Of a DNA stretch of 37,017 nt, positions 25,142 to 33,319 are shown one piece after another (the first letter of the stretch is position 1; each line of letters opens with the position of its first letter). This DNA comes from Cyanobacteria bacterium REEB459. Its GTDB lineage: Bacteria > Cyanobacteriota > Cyanobacteriia > Phormidesmidales > Phormidesmidaceae. Under the pieces are notes generated by a model that was given only the letters and a program-made list of their open reading frames with translations, was not told the DNA's origin and did not search any database. A program made the translations under genes and the position numbers. Location of the stretch: NCBI GenBank assembly GCA_018970085.1, contig JAGWXD010000031.1, positions 1 to 37,017 of the forward strand, written 5' to 3'.

Positions 25142-26125
25142 TCAAACCTTAAGAGCGAGCATTTTTTCTACCGCCGCCTCAATTTGCTTGGGCTGGACGA
25201 TGGTCAGGCTTTCCAGTTTGCCATTGTAGGGAGTGGGAATATCCTGGGAAGAAAGCCGCAACACGGGGGCATCCAACTCGTCAAATAGGCGATCGTTGAT
25301 GGAGGCAATAATTTCAGCTCCAATCCCACCGGTTTTCATACACTCTTCCACCACAATGACCCGGTGGGTTTTGCGAATGGAAGCCCCAATGGTCTCAAAA
25401 TCTAAGGGTTTTAGAGAAATCAGATCGATGACCTCTGGATCAATGCCCTTGGCCTCTAAGCCCTTAGTGGCCTGCATAACGTGGTGTCGCATGCGGGAGT
25501 AGGTCAGGATGGTCACGTCCTTACCAGGCCGTACTACCTCAGCCTTATCCAGGGGTAGGATGTACTCGTGGTTGGGCAGATCGTCCTTGAGGTTATAAAG
25601 CAACACATGCTCGAAAAATAACACCGGATTGTCATCGCGAATCGCCGCTTTGAGCAGCCCCTTGGCATTATAGGCGGTGGAGCAGGCCACAATTTTTAAG
25701 CCCGGCACCGCCTGAAAGTAGGCCTCTAATCGCTGGGAGTGCTCTGCTCCTAGCTGTCGCCCTACCCCACCCGGGCCCCGAATCACCATAGGGATTTTAA
25801 AGTTGCCGCCAGAGGTGTAGCGTAGCATGCCGGCGTTGTTAGCAATCTGGTTAAAGGCCAGCAATAGAAAGCCCATATTCATGCCTTCAATAATTGGCCG
25901 TAGCCCCGTCATGGCTGCTCCGACCGCCATACCGGTAAAGCTGTTTTCGGCGATCGGGGTATCCAGCACCCGTAAATCACCATACTTTTGGTGGAGGTCC
26001 TTAGTGACCTTGTAGGATCCACCGTAATGGCCCACGTCTTCCCCCAGAACAAAGACGGTTTCGTCTCGGGCCATTTCTTCGTCGATGGCCTCCCGCAGAG
26101 CGTTAAACATCAGAGTTTCTGCCAT
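25142..26125 (-). CDS. pdhB: Pyruvate dehydrogenase E1 component, beta subunit
   Basis: PdhB pairs with PdhA to decarboxylate pyruvate with thiamine diphosphate, feeding acetyl-CoA to lipid synthesis and the TCA cycle. Recognised segments are [78 protein letters not shown] and [20 protein letters not shown]. The length of 327 aa is standard. secD starts two bases after its stop, so export genes ride on the pdh transcript. pdhA lies 122 bases upstream on the same strand; no strong terminator is seen in that gap. Confidence 0.96.
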   Translation of the reverse strand: MAETLMFNALREAIDEEMARDETVFVLGEDVGHYGGSYKVTKDLHQKYGDLRVLDTPIAENSFTGMAVGAAMTGLRPIIEGMNMGFLLLAFNQIANNAGMLRYTSGGNFKIPMVIRGPGGVGRQLGAEHSQRLEAYFQAVPGLKIVACSTAYNAKGLLKAAIRDDNPVLFFEHVLLYNLKDDLPNHEYILPLDKAEVVRPGKDVTILTYSRMRHHVMQATKGLEAKGIDPEVIDLISLKPLDFETIGASIRKTHRVIVVEECMKTGGIGAEIIASINDRLFDELDAPVLRLSSQDIPTPYNGKLESLTIVQPKQIEAAVEKMLALKV

Positions 26126-26247
26126 AGTTTTAAACCGTATAGGGTTGGCGATTAGGGGTAAACAATTGAGAAAAGTGAGGGGAATGGGCTCAACCCAATA
26201 GCTCGACGAAAAACCTAGCCTGGAATACCAAACCGAGATCGGAGGGG

Positions 26248-27276
26248 CTAGTCTTCGGCAAAAATATATTTGTAGAGATCGACTGGGTTGGGTTCAGGGC
26301 TCCCTTCCGCAAAGGTCAGGGCCTCGTCAATACTGGCCTGGATGCGATCGCGAATGTCCTTCAAGTCCCCCTCACTGACCAGCTTTTGCTCCAGCAAATA
26401 GGCTTCAAAGCGTTTGATCGGGTCCCGCGCCAGCCAGACTTCCTTCTCTGACTTTGAGCGCAGTTCATCGGGATCAGCCAACGAGTGGCCGCGAAAACGG
26501 TAGGTAAGACACTCAATTAAGGTGGGGCCTTCTCCTGCCCGGGCCCGGGCTACCGCTTCCTGGGCGACAGTGCGCACCGCCATCACATCCATGCCATCTA
26601 CCTCCACTCCAGGCATGCCAAAAACCGAGGCCTTGCGATAGATTTCGGGCTGGGAAGTGGCCCGTTCATGGGCCATGCCAATGGCCCACTTATTATTTTC
26701 CACTACAAATAAAATGGGCAGTTTCCAGAGGGCCGCCATGTTCAAGCACTCAAAGAACTGCCCATTATTGCTGGTACCATCGCCAAAGAAACTAGCGGTC
26801 ACCTGGTCGGCCCCAGCCTGCCCCAGGGCATCTCGCCGGTAGCGCGACTGAAAGGCGGCTCCCAAAGCTACCGGAATGCCCTCACCGATAAAGGCAAAGC
26901 CCCCCAGCATATTGTGTTCACTGGAAAAAAGGTGCATCGAGCCGCCCCGCCCGCGGCTGCAGCCGGTTTCCTTACCAAACAACTCAGCCATGACGTTGCG
27001 AGCTGGTACCCCAGCACTGAGGGCATGGACATGGTCGCGGTAGGTACTGCAAACGTAGTCGTCACTACGGAGGGACTTAATCACCCCGGTGGAAACGGCC
27101 TCCTGGCCGTTGTACAGGTGAACAAAGCCAAACATTTTGCCACGATAATACATCTCGGCGCATTTATCTTCGAACAGCCGCCCCAAGGTCATATCCTCAT
27201 AGAGCACCAGGGCATCTGCTGCCGTAATTGGGGCGATCGCAGCCTGAAACTGGGGTAGCGTTCTTTCTTGAACCAT
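26248..27276 (-). CDS. pdhA: Pyruvate dehydrogenase E1 component, alpha subunit
   Basis: This is the thiamine-diphosphate-binding subunit of the pyruvate dehydrogenase E1 heterotetramer. The cofactor motif runs [12 protein letters not shown] to VVENN at residues 165-195. Other family marks are [41 protein letters not shown] and [14 protein letters not shown], part of the loop that closes over the active site. At 342 aa it has the usual bacterial/plastid size, without the mitochondrial leader. It diverges from ftn2 over nearly 500 bases that contain repeated AAAGTTAT motifs. The E2 and E3 genes are not in the window. Confidence 0.96.
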   Translation of the reverse strand: MVQERTLPQFQAAIAPITAADALVLYEDMTLGRLFEDKCAEMYYRGKMFGFVHLYNGQEAVSTGVIKSLRSDDYVCSTYRDHVHALSAGVPARNVMAELFGKETGCSRGRGGSMHLFSSEHNMLGGFAFIGEGIPVALGAAFQSRYRRDALGQAGADQVTASFFGDGTSNNGQFFECLNMAALWKLPILFVVENNKWAIGMAHERATSQPEIYRKASVFGMPGVEVDGMDVMAVRTVAQEAVARARAGEGPTLIECLTYRFRGHSLADPDELRSKSEKEVWLARDPIKRFEAYLLEQKLVSEGDLKDIRDRIQASIDEALTFAEGSPEPNPVDLYKYIFAED

Positions 27277-27410
27277 GTCCGCTGGGTCCTATGCCACAAT
27301 GTCCAACAGTTGACTATAGCGAAAAACCTACCCCAATAGCCAGGGTAAAGTTATAGGCTTATCATACCGAGGGTTGGGATGTTATTAACCAGCGGCGATC
27401 GCGGGTCGGC

Positions 27411-27428
27411 ATAACTTTATAAAGTTAT
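27411..27428. repeat. Perfect 18-bp palindrome
   Basis: ATAACTTTATAAAGTTAT reads the same on both strands. It lies about 135 bases upstream of the pdhA start and overlaps the first copy of the 16-bp tandem repeat. The form suits a dimeric repressor or activator. Confidence 0.8.
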
Positions 27429-27449
27429 TTGAATATAAAGTTATTTGAA
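27418..27449. repeat. Perfect tandem duplication of 16 bp
   Basis: TATAAAGTTATTTGAA occurs at 27418-27433 and 27434-27449 head to tail. The core AAAGTTAT also appears at 27347-27354, and AAGTTAT again right after the second copy. Confidence 0.85.
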
Positions 27450-27666
27450 AGTTATGGGTCTGTCTGGGCCCCTTTGCCGGATCGGAGCCAGTCGGCCAGG
27501 GATCAGACCCAGGGCAAATCTTGACCTTGCTGGGAGTCAACCAATTCTCCCTAAAGTGGCCTGGCTAGAGCCCTAAGGGGCTGTGGTAAAATGCAAAACT
27601 CGCCTTAGCTTTGCCACTCAACCGGCAAAGCCTGGCTCAAGTTAGCCTGATGGAGTTTGTCTCTAT

Positions 27667-27702
27667 AAGGTGACAATGCTAGGCAAGGTAACAATGCTAG
27701 CC
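27667..27702. repeat. 18-bp tandem repeat upstream of ftn2
   Basis: AAGGTGACAATGCTAGGC (27667-27684) is followed directly by AAGGTAACAATGCTAGCC (27685-27702), two mismatches in 18. It ends 70 bases before the ftn2 start. Confidence 0.8.
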
Positions 27703-27772
27703 AGGATTATCGCTATCAGGTTTTTTTAGCTACCATTGCGGGTGGGTGAATTCGCGACTGGGGACGGTAACT

Positions 27773-30166
27773 GTGCAAATTCCACTAGATTACTATCGGG
27801 TGCTGGGGCTGCCGGTTCAGGCAACGCTGGAGCAGCTACAGCAGGCCCATCGTGATCGCGCTCTACAGTTACCCCGTCGAGAGTTTTCAGAGGTCGCCAT
27901 TGAGGGCCGTAAGCACCTGATTGATGAAGCCTACGGGGTGCTATCTAATCTTGATCGGCGGCGGCAATACGACAGTAAATTTCTTACCCATATCTACGGC
28001 ACCGAGGCTGCCGCCACTACCACCCCGGCGGCAGAGGAGCAGGCCAGCGCCGACCTGGGGGAGGCCACCCTGCGATCGCTGGCTACAGACGTCCGGATTT
28101 CAGAAGACTCCCCCTCCACCATCGAGGTGGAGGCTCAGCATCTAACCGGAGCCCTGCTAATTTTGCTGGAGATGGGGGAATACGAACAGGTGATTGACCT
28201 GGCTCGTCCTTTTTTTAATGCCCATGCGGGGGCTGGTAGGGGCACTCAGGCTGGCGGCGGCCAGAACCCTCAATCCGATTTGGCCCTGGCCCTGGCCCTG
28301 GCCTATCTAGAATTGGGCCGGGAGCAATGGCAGCAACGGCAATACGAAGTGGCCGCCAACTCCCTGGAAAAGGGCCAGGAGTTGCTGGTACAGCAGAATT
28401 TGTGCGCCCCGATCCGAGCTGAAATTCAAGCTGAACTGTATAAGCTGCGGCCCTACCGAATTCTAGAACTGGTGGCTGGATCTCTGGACCAAACCAGGGA
28501 GCGGCGGCAGGGATTAAAGCTATTGCGGACCATGTTGGAGGACCGGGGCGGCATTGAAGGAGGGGAGGACGACCTGTCGGGGCTGGCCATTGATGACTTT
28601 TTGCGATTTATTCAGCAACTCCGGGATTATCTAACCACCACCGAACAACAGGAACTGTTTGAGCAGGAGGTGCGACGCCCTTCTCCGGTGGCTATCTATC
28701 TGACGGTTTATGCCTTGCTGGCCCGGGGATTTGCCAGCCATCAGCCAGCCTTAATTCGCCGGGCTAAGCAATTGCTGATGCGTCTGGCCAGACACCAGGA
28801 TGTGCACCTGGAACAGGCGGTTTGCGCCATGCTGCTGGGCCAAACGGAGGAAGCTAGCCACGCCCTGGAACTGAGTCAGGAGTACGAACCCCTGGCCTAT
28901 ATTCGAGAGCATTCTCGCCATAGCCCAGATCTATTGCCAGGGCTGTGTCTGTACACTGAGCGCTGGTTGAAGGAAGAACTGTTTCCCCACTTTCGTGACC
29001 TGAAGGATCAAACCGCTACCCTGAAGGATTATTTTGCCGATTCCCAGGTCCAGGCCTACCTGGAATCAATGGTGGCCGGCCCCGATCGCAGTGGCTGGAG
29101 TGGATCTGAGCAGTCCCAGCCTGAGGTTAACTCCAGCTCGACTCCGGTGCCCCCCCCGACTGCTACCTACCGATCTGGGGCAACCCCGCCCGGTCCACCT
29201 CCCCTGCCCCTGGTGCGGGTTCGGGATCGTCCAGACCGGCCAACGGCGACCATTGACTACGGCGGTGGCGTAGTCAATGGTCGCTCCGGGATCGGGGCAG
29301 CTGCTGCCACCCCAGCCCAGGGCCAGGTCGACCCGATCCTGGCCCCTGAGGCTGACCTGCCCGGGCTGTCAGTGGCTGAACGGGTAGCCCGCCTATCTCC
29401 CGAAGGGATGCTGGGCTCCGCAACGACTGCCGCCCCCAGGGGAGACCGCCGCCGCGGTCGGAGAAAACCCCCTGCCTCTGGTCGAGATGCCCGGTCTGTA
29501 GCCACTCTGGCCCCTGGCCAGGCCTTTCCATCGGCCTCTGGGCCTGGCGGGCGGGCTCAAGGCAGAACCGGTTCCCTGCATTGGGGGCGGCTAGCCCTGG
29601 TAGGGTTAGTGGGGCTGCTGGGTCTTGGTGGCTTGGGCTTTCTGACTATGCGCACGGCTGGTTGGGCCCTGGGAAGTTTCAGTGGCCCGCGACTCACGGG
29701 TACGCCTCTGGATATTAGTGTGGCTGAACCAGCTATTGACATTCCTCCCCTGCCTGCCCCTGAGCAGCAGATTGGGGTGAAGGATATGGCCAAGCAAGCG
29801 ATCGAAGATTGGTTGACGGTGAAGCAAGCGGCCCTTGGTAAGGATCACAAAACCGATGGACTGGCGGGTATTTTGCTAGAACCGCTGTTGAGCCAGTGGC
29901 GGCGGCGGGCGGAGACCTGGGCCCAGAAAAATAGCTACTGGGAGTATGACCACCAGGTGGAAATTGCCTCGGTAACCCCCGATGATCCCACCGCCGCCAC
30001 GCTACAGGTGACCGCCAGGGTGAAGGAAAGGGCCCGATTATTTGAGTACGATGTGGAAAATACCAACGGCTCTTACGACGATCAGCTAACTATGCGCTAC
30101 GATCTGGTGCGCCAGGAGGGCAAGTGGTATGTCCAAAATATGGGTAAACTGGCTAGTGGCAACTAA
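27773..30166 (+). CDS. ftn2: Ftn2/ZipN (ARC6-type) cell division protein
   Basis: Ftn2, the ancestor of plastid ARC6, anchors FtsZ to the membrane in cyanobacterial division. The GTG at 27773 gives a start with IPLDYYRVLGLP, as in the family; a GTG nine codons upstream is the alternative. Domains in 797 aa are a J-like domain (about 3-65, ending DEAYGVLSNLDRRRQYD) without the HPD motif, a long helical repeat region (about 110-430), and a Pro/Gly/Ala-rich linker (about 440-600). One membrane segment follows at about 607-632, then the C-terminal IMS/DUF4101 domain (about 671-797, with AIEDWLTVKQAALGKDH and WEYDHQVEIASV). The family topology puts the J-like end in the cytoplasm and the C-terminal domain in the periplasm. 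DUF3038 follows after 142 bases. Confidence 0.94.
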   Translation: MQIPLDYYRVLGLPVQATLEQLQQAHRDRALQLPRREFSEVAIEGRKHLIDEAYGVLSNLDRRRQYDSKFLTHIYGTEAAATTTPAAEEQASADLGEATLRSLATDVRISEDSPSTIEVEAQHLTGALLILLEMGEYEQVIDLARPFFNAHAGAGRGTQAGGGQNPQSDLALALALAYLELGREQWQQRQYEVAANSLEKGQELLVQQNLCAPIRAEIQAELYKLRPYRILELVAGSLDQTRERRQGLKLLRTMLEDRGGIEGGEDDLSGLAIDDFLRFIQQLRDYLTTTEQQELFEQEVRRPSPVAIYLTVYALLARGFASHQPALIRRAKQLLMRLARHQDVHLEQAVCAMLLGQTEEASHALELSQEYEPLAYIREHSRHSPDLLPGLCLYTERWLKEELFPHFRDLKDQTATLKDYFADSQVQAYLESMVAGPDRSGWSGSEQSQPEVNSSSTPVPPPTATYRSGATPPGPPPLPLVRVRDRPDRPTATIDYGGGVVNGRSGIGAAAATPAQGQVDPILAPEADLPGLSVAERVARLSPEGMLGSATTAAPRGDRRRGRRKPPASGRDARSVATLAPGQAFPSASGPGGRAQGRTGSLHWGRLALVGLVGLLGLGGLGFLTMRTAGWALGSFSGPRLTGTPLDISVAEPAIDIPPLPAPEQQIGVKDMAKQAIEDWLTVKQAALGKDHKTDGLAGILLEPLLSQWRRRAETWAQKNSYWEYDHQVEIASVTPDDPTAATLQVTARVKERARLFEYDVENTNGSYDDQLTMRYDLVRQEGKWYVQNMGKLASGN

Positions 30167-30259
30167 TCTCTGGCAAGTAATCTATAGTTGATGGAGATAG
30201 TGGCTGGAGATTTGGTTGGTTGAGGTTCAGCCGGACTAACCCCCTAGCTCCAGGATTAC

Positions 30260-30285
30260 TGTTTGCTGTTTAATGTTTGCTGTTT
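30260..30285. repeat. Exact 12-bp direct repeat upstream of the DUF3038 gene
   Basis: TGTTTGCTGTTT occurs at 30260-30271 and 30274-30285, separated by AA. It ends 23 bases before the ATG at 30309, so it would overlap a promoter or leader. Confidence 0.75.
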
Positions 30286-30308
30286 GAAGAGTTATAACGC
30301 AGGATTGA

Positions 30309-30914
30309 ATGCCAGTAGATAGCCCACCCGGTTTCCAGTCGCCGTTGATTTTAGAAGCCCTGCCCACCCCCGCCCTACCTGGCGATCAGTGTCCTCGCCG
30401 GGCTAAAACCCAGCTTGATCTGCTGCTACTGGCCATTGAAGCCCTGGATTTAACTAGCAGCGAAGTGATGCTGGAGATTGCCCGAGAACTGGGGCTGGAG
30501 TCGGTGATTAAGGGGCGTGTCAACCTCTGGCTATTGCGGAGCACCAATCCGATGCGGCGCTATAGTCAACGTCGGCCTATGCAGATCGAAGAAGCCAAGG
30601 CTTTGGTCATCCTCACCGCTCACCAATGTCGCCGCCTGACGGTGTTAATGCGGCAATTGTTAATGGGCTACCACCAGTTACAGGAACAGCAGCTTTCCCC
30701 CCATCATCACCTGCGGTTGGCCGATTACCTGAACCGCTTTCGCAGCCATTTTCGATCGCGGATGAATCCGCAGCGGGCTGGGGTGATTGTCTATAACACC
30801 GATGAAAAGCTGGACCAATTAGCGATCGCCCTACTGGAGCAGATGTTACTGTGCTCTGGGGTTTTAGGCCCCCAACGGCTGTGGAGCAGTTTGTTCGACG
30901 GAGAAGTGCTATGA
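30309..30914 (+). CDS. DUF3038 family protein
   Basis: A cyanobacterium-specific family of unknown function. The 201-aa protein is soluble and mainly helical: RAKTQLDLLLLAIEALDLTSSE, then VNLWLLRSTNPMRRYSQRRP, EEAKALVILTAHQCRRLTVLM, and a C-terminal helix DQLAIALLEQMLLCSG. There is no signal peptide or membrane segment, so it should be cytoplasmic. Its stop overlaps the next start as ATGA, a strong sign of joint translation with the DUF4335 gene, its usual genomic partner. Confidence 0.85.
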   Translation: MPVDSPPGFQSPLILEALPTPALPGDQCPRRAKTQLDLLLLAIEALDLTSSEVMLEIARELGLESVIKGRVNLWLLRSTNPMRRYSQRRPMQIEEAKALVILTAHQCRRLTVLMRQLLMGYHQLQEQQLSPHHHLRLADYLNRFRSHFRSRMNPQRAGVIVYNTDEKLDQLAIALLEQMLLCSGVLGPQRLWSSLFDGEVL

Positions 30915-32248
30915 CGGTAAAGCGCCAGTATACTCTGCCCTACTGCCAGTTAATTCTGGAGGGATTAACCGCTAGCGGTAACGACTCCCACTCGCCTCTA
31001 ACGGTTTTAATGAATGTGGAGTGCTACCTGCCCGGGACTACCCAGGGCAGTCTCAGTGGTGGTCGGGAATTTTTAGATAGCCTGGTGGCCGCCGTCAGCC
31101 GCTATGGCCAACAGTTGTTAAGTGGCGTCACCGTCCCTGCTAAGGCCGCCCCAACCGAGCCCCCCTGGGTTGATCTAAAGTCTGGACCGGATAGCTGCCA
31201 TCACTTGCTGGTGCGGTCCCAGCCCCTGGATCACTCCCCCCTGGTTTCCCCTGAGGATTTGATCCCAGTGGATATTCCCCTCAGTACGGTGCAATTCCAT
31301 GACCTGATGGAAGCGGTGGATCAGTTGCTGGCGGATACCCAAACTCTGCCGGATTTAACCGCCCAGTTTCAAGCCTTGCCCCGCCGCTTGGTGAAGCCTT
31401 CCATCGCTTTCAGCCAGCAAGCCCTACCGGCTACCCTGGGGGCGGTGGCCCTGGCGGCGGCTGGACTAGCCTTTTTCTTTATCCCCCCCCCTCAGATCAA
31501 ACCAGCCAAGTCTAGTCAACGCCAGTCCCCAGCTCTGGTCAGTACCGCCTCGGGTCAGCCCCCGGCCCTGGCCGCTGCCAGTAGCCCTGCCATTACCGCT
31601 CCAGAGCAGTTGGCCCTACTCCAGAGGGACTTAACCCAGCGGCTCCAGTCTAACTGGAAACCCCATCCGGCCCCCAGTCAAAACCTGGTCTATCGGCTGT
31701 CGGTGGCAGCAGACGGCGATATTGTGGCCTATAAGTACACCACCCACCAGGCCCTCCAGGAGGTAGACCGTACCCCCCTTCCCCAGCTTAGCTTTGACCC
31801 GGTGGCGACCGCCAATCCCAGCCAGGAACCCACCGCCCAATTTCGAGCCACCTTTACCCCGACGGCGGCGGTCAGGGTGGAACCCTGGTCTGCGGCTGGC
31901 ACCCTGACCCCGGTGGCGAAAGCGGAACTCCCTGAAATTACCAGCCCCCTTAAAGCCGGCGATCGCATTCGTCAGCTCAACGCCGGTCTTTACGATCAAT
32001 TATTGGCCAGGGCCAAGCCCCTATCCACCAGTGAACCCCTCACCTATCGGGTTCGATTAAACCAAACCGGCATCATCGTGGCCTACCAACCTGTGACTGC
32101 GACGGCGGGTCTACTGGCCAGAGAAACTCCCTTGCCGGCTCTAGCGGCGGCCCCAGACCAGGCCAGCAGCGATCCCCAGGCTGACTTTAAGGTGGTTTTT
32201 ACCGCCACCGGAGTACCCCAGGTGAATCCTTGGGACGGGTGGCCCTAG
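30911..32248 (+). CDS. DUF4335 family protein, single-pass membrane protein with a duplicated C-terminal domain
   Basis: The start ATG at 30911 (MTVKRQYTLPYCQLILEGLT) overlaps the DUF3038 stop and matches the DUF4335 opening. In 445 aa, residues 1-165 are a soluble domain, about 168-192 a membrane segment (SQQALPATLGAVALAAAGLA and onward), and 193-230 a Pro/Ser/Ala linker. Two copies of one domain follow at about 233-327 and 350-442. Aligned landmarks are LVYRLSVAADGDIVAYKY with LTYRVRLNQTGIIVAYQP, TPLPQL with TPLPAL, FRATFTPTAAVRVEPW with FKVVFTATGVPQVNPW. The order suggests a cytoplasmic N-terminal domain and periplasmic repeats. The function is not known to me. Confidence 0.85.
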   Translation: MTVKRQYTLPYCQLILEGLTASGNDSHSPLTVLMNVECYLPGTTQGSLSGGREFLDSLVAAVSRYGQQLLSGVTVPAKAAPTEPPWVDLKSGPDSCHHLLVRSQPLDHSPLVSPEDLIPVDIPLSTVQFHDLMEAVDQLLADTQTLPDLTAQFQALPRRLVKPSIAFSQQALPATLGAVALAAAGLAFFFIPPPQIKPAKSSQRQSPALVSTASGQPPALAAASSPAITAPEQLALLQRDLTQRLQSNWKPHPAPSQNLVYRLSVAADGDIVAYKYTTHQALQEVDRTPLPQLSFDPVATANPSQEPTAQFRATFTPTAAVRVEPWSAAGTLTPVAKAELPEITSPLKAGDRIRQLNAGLYDQLLARAKPLSTSEPLTYRVRLNQTGIIVAYQPVTATAGLLARETPLPALAAAPDQASSDPQADFKVVFTATGVPQVNPWDGWP

Positions 32249-32336
32249 GCTAGCCTGCCGGGGATGAGCCTCCAGGGATGAGCCTAATTTGCTAGCCTGA
32301 GGTTATCCTGTAGGGGAATTTAGCTCTGCCTCTACC

Positions 32337-33302
32337 ATGTCTGACTCCCCGCGCCCCATTTCAGCCCCGCCAGCCTCTCAGCCCCAATCCCGGCCATCCC
32401 GCTCTGCCGCGGCCAGTCCCGGGCCTGGGTATCCGGCCTTTGGTCGACCACGTTGGGGCTGGCTAGTGGGGGTCATATGGCTGGGGGGCAGTCTCAGCCT
32501 AGGCTGGGTCGTCGGCCTGCTGGTGGCTCAGCTATGGCCTGCTCACAGCCCCGCTATGCCAGCCCAGGAGCGGCTGATGCGGCAAGCCAGTCGCAGTCTG
32601 ACTAAGCTTCGCCAGTTACCCCAGTGGTGGCAGCAGGAGGGCGCTCTGCCGTCGAGTGGGATCGCCTCTCGGGAGTCCCGGGGGGCACCGCCGTCCCCCA
32701 CGCCGGGGTCTTCCCTGAACCAGCCGGTGGAGGAGCTACAACAGACCTTAGACACCTGGAAAAGTCGCCTGGTCACCCTGGAAAAACAGTTCAACCAACC
32801 GGCTGTAGGCACCCTGGAGCAGCGTCTCAGCAGACTCCAGCAGCGAGTCCGTCAGTTCTCGGCAACCGCTCCGGTGGTCAGGCCCGTCCCTCCCCAGGGG
32901 GGCAGTCAGGTTATCCCTGGTCCGCCGCCCGATCGCGACCCAGACCTTTCCCCCATGGGCGATCGCATCGTCCTCCCTGGCCTGGCCCTATTTGAACCCG
33001 GCAGTAGTACTCTGACCCGCTCTGGCCAACACCTACTGGCCACCATCCAGCCCGATCTCAGGCGCTATGGTCCGGCCACCGTGGTGGTGGCCAGCCATAG
33101 CCAGAGTTTTGATCGCCCCGAACAGGCTCGTCAGCTCAGCTTTGCCCAGGCCCTAGCGGTTCGTACCTACCTGGCCCAGCAATTACCCCAGGCTCAATTT
33201 CGTTGGCTGGTGGTGGGGTTTGGGGCCAGCCGTCCGCTGGTGGTTAACCAGGTCGATAGCCAGAACCGTAACCAACGCATAGAAATTGGGATTGTGCAGT
33301 AG
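32337..33302 (+). CDS. OmpA-domain envelope protein with N-terminal membrane anchor
   Basis: The 321-aa protein starts with a Pro/Ser-rich cytoplasmic tail of about 38 residues. One membrane segment follows (about 42-66), then a flexible part, a helical, probably coiled-coil stretch (about 128-175), a Pro-rich linker (176-205) and an OmpA/MotB-type peptidoglycan-binding domain (about 210-320). That domain shows LALFEPGSSTLTRSGQHLL, VVVASHSQS, FAQALAVRTYLAQQL and NRNQRIEI, the NR..R motif. The anchor is at the N terminus as in MotB or similar stators, not an outer-membrane barrel. It follows the DUF4335 gene by 88 bases on the same strand. No exbB or motA homologue is adjacent. The exact role is unknown. 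Confidence 0.85.
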   Translation: MSDSPRPISAPPASQPQSRPSRSAAASPGPGYPAFGRPRWGWLVGVIWLGGSLSLGWVVGLLVAQLWPAHSPAMPAQERLMRQASRSLTKLRQLPQWWQQEGALPSSGIASRESRGAPPSPTPGSSLNQPVEELQQTLDTWKSRLVTLEKQFNQPAVGTLEQRLSRLQQRVRQFSATAPVVRPVPPQGGSQVIPGPPPDRDPDLSPMGDRIVLPGLALFEPGSSTLTRSGQHLLATIQPDLRRYGPATVVVASHSQSFDRPEQARQLSFAQALAVRTYLAQQLPQAQFRWLVVGFGASRPLVVNQVDSQNRNQRIEIGIVQ

Positions 33303-33319
33303 AGTGGAGCCCAGCAGTG

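Larger units (their letters stand above)
27277..27772. promoter_or_regulatory. Divergent control region between pdhA and ftn2
   Basis: This 496-base gap holds promoters for both genes. It contains repeated AAAGTTAT copies on the pdhA side, an 18-bp tandem repeat about 70 bases before ftn2, and an extended -10-like TGTGGTAAAAT near 27584 facing ftn2. The promoter call is only suggestive. No small open frame here looks like a gene. Confidence 0.5.

Noticed and set aside
27773-27970. Missing HPD motif in the Ftn2 J-like domain as a defect
   Set aside because: ARC6/Ftn2 J-like domains are known to be degenerate, so this is expected rather than a lesion.
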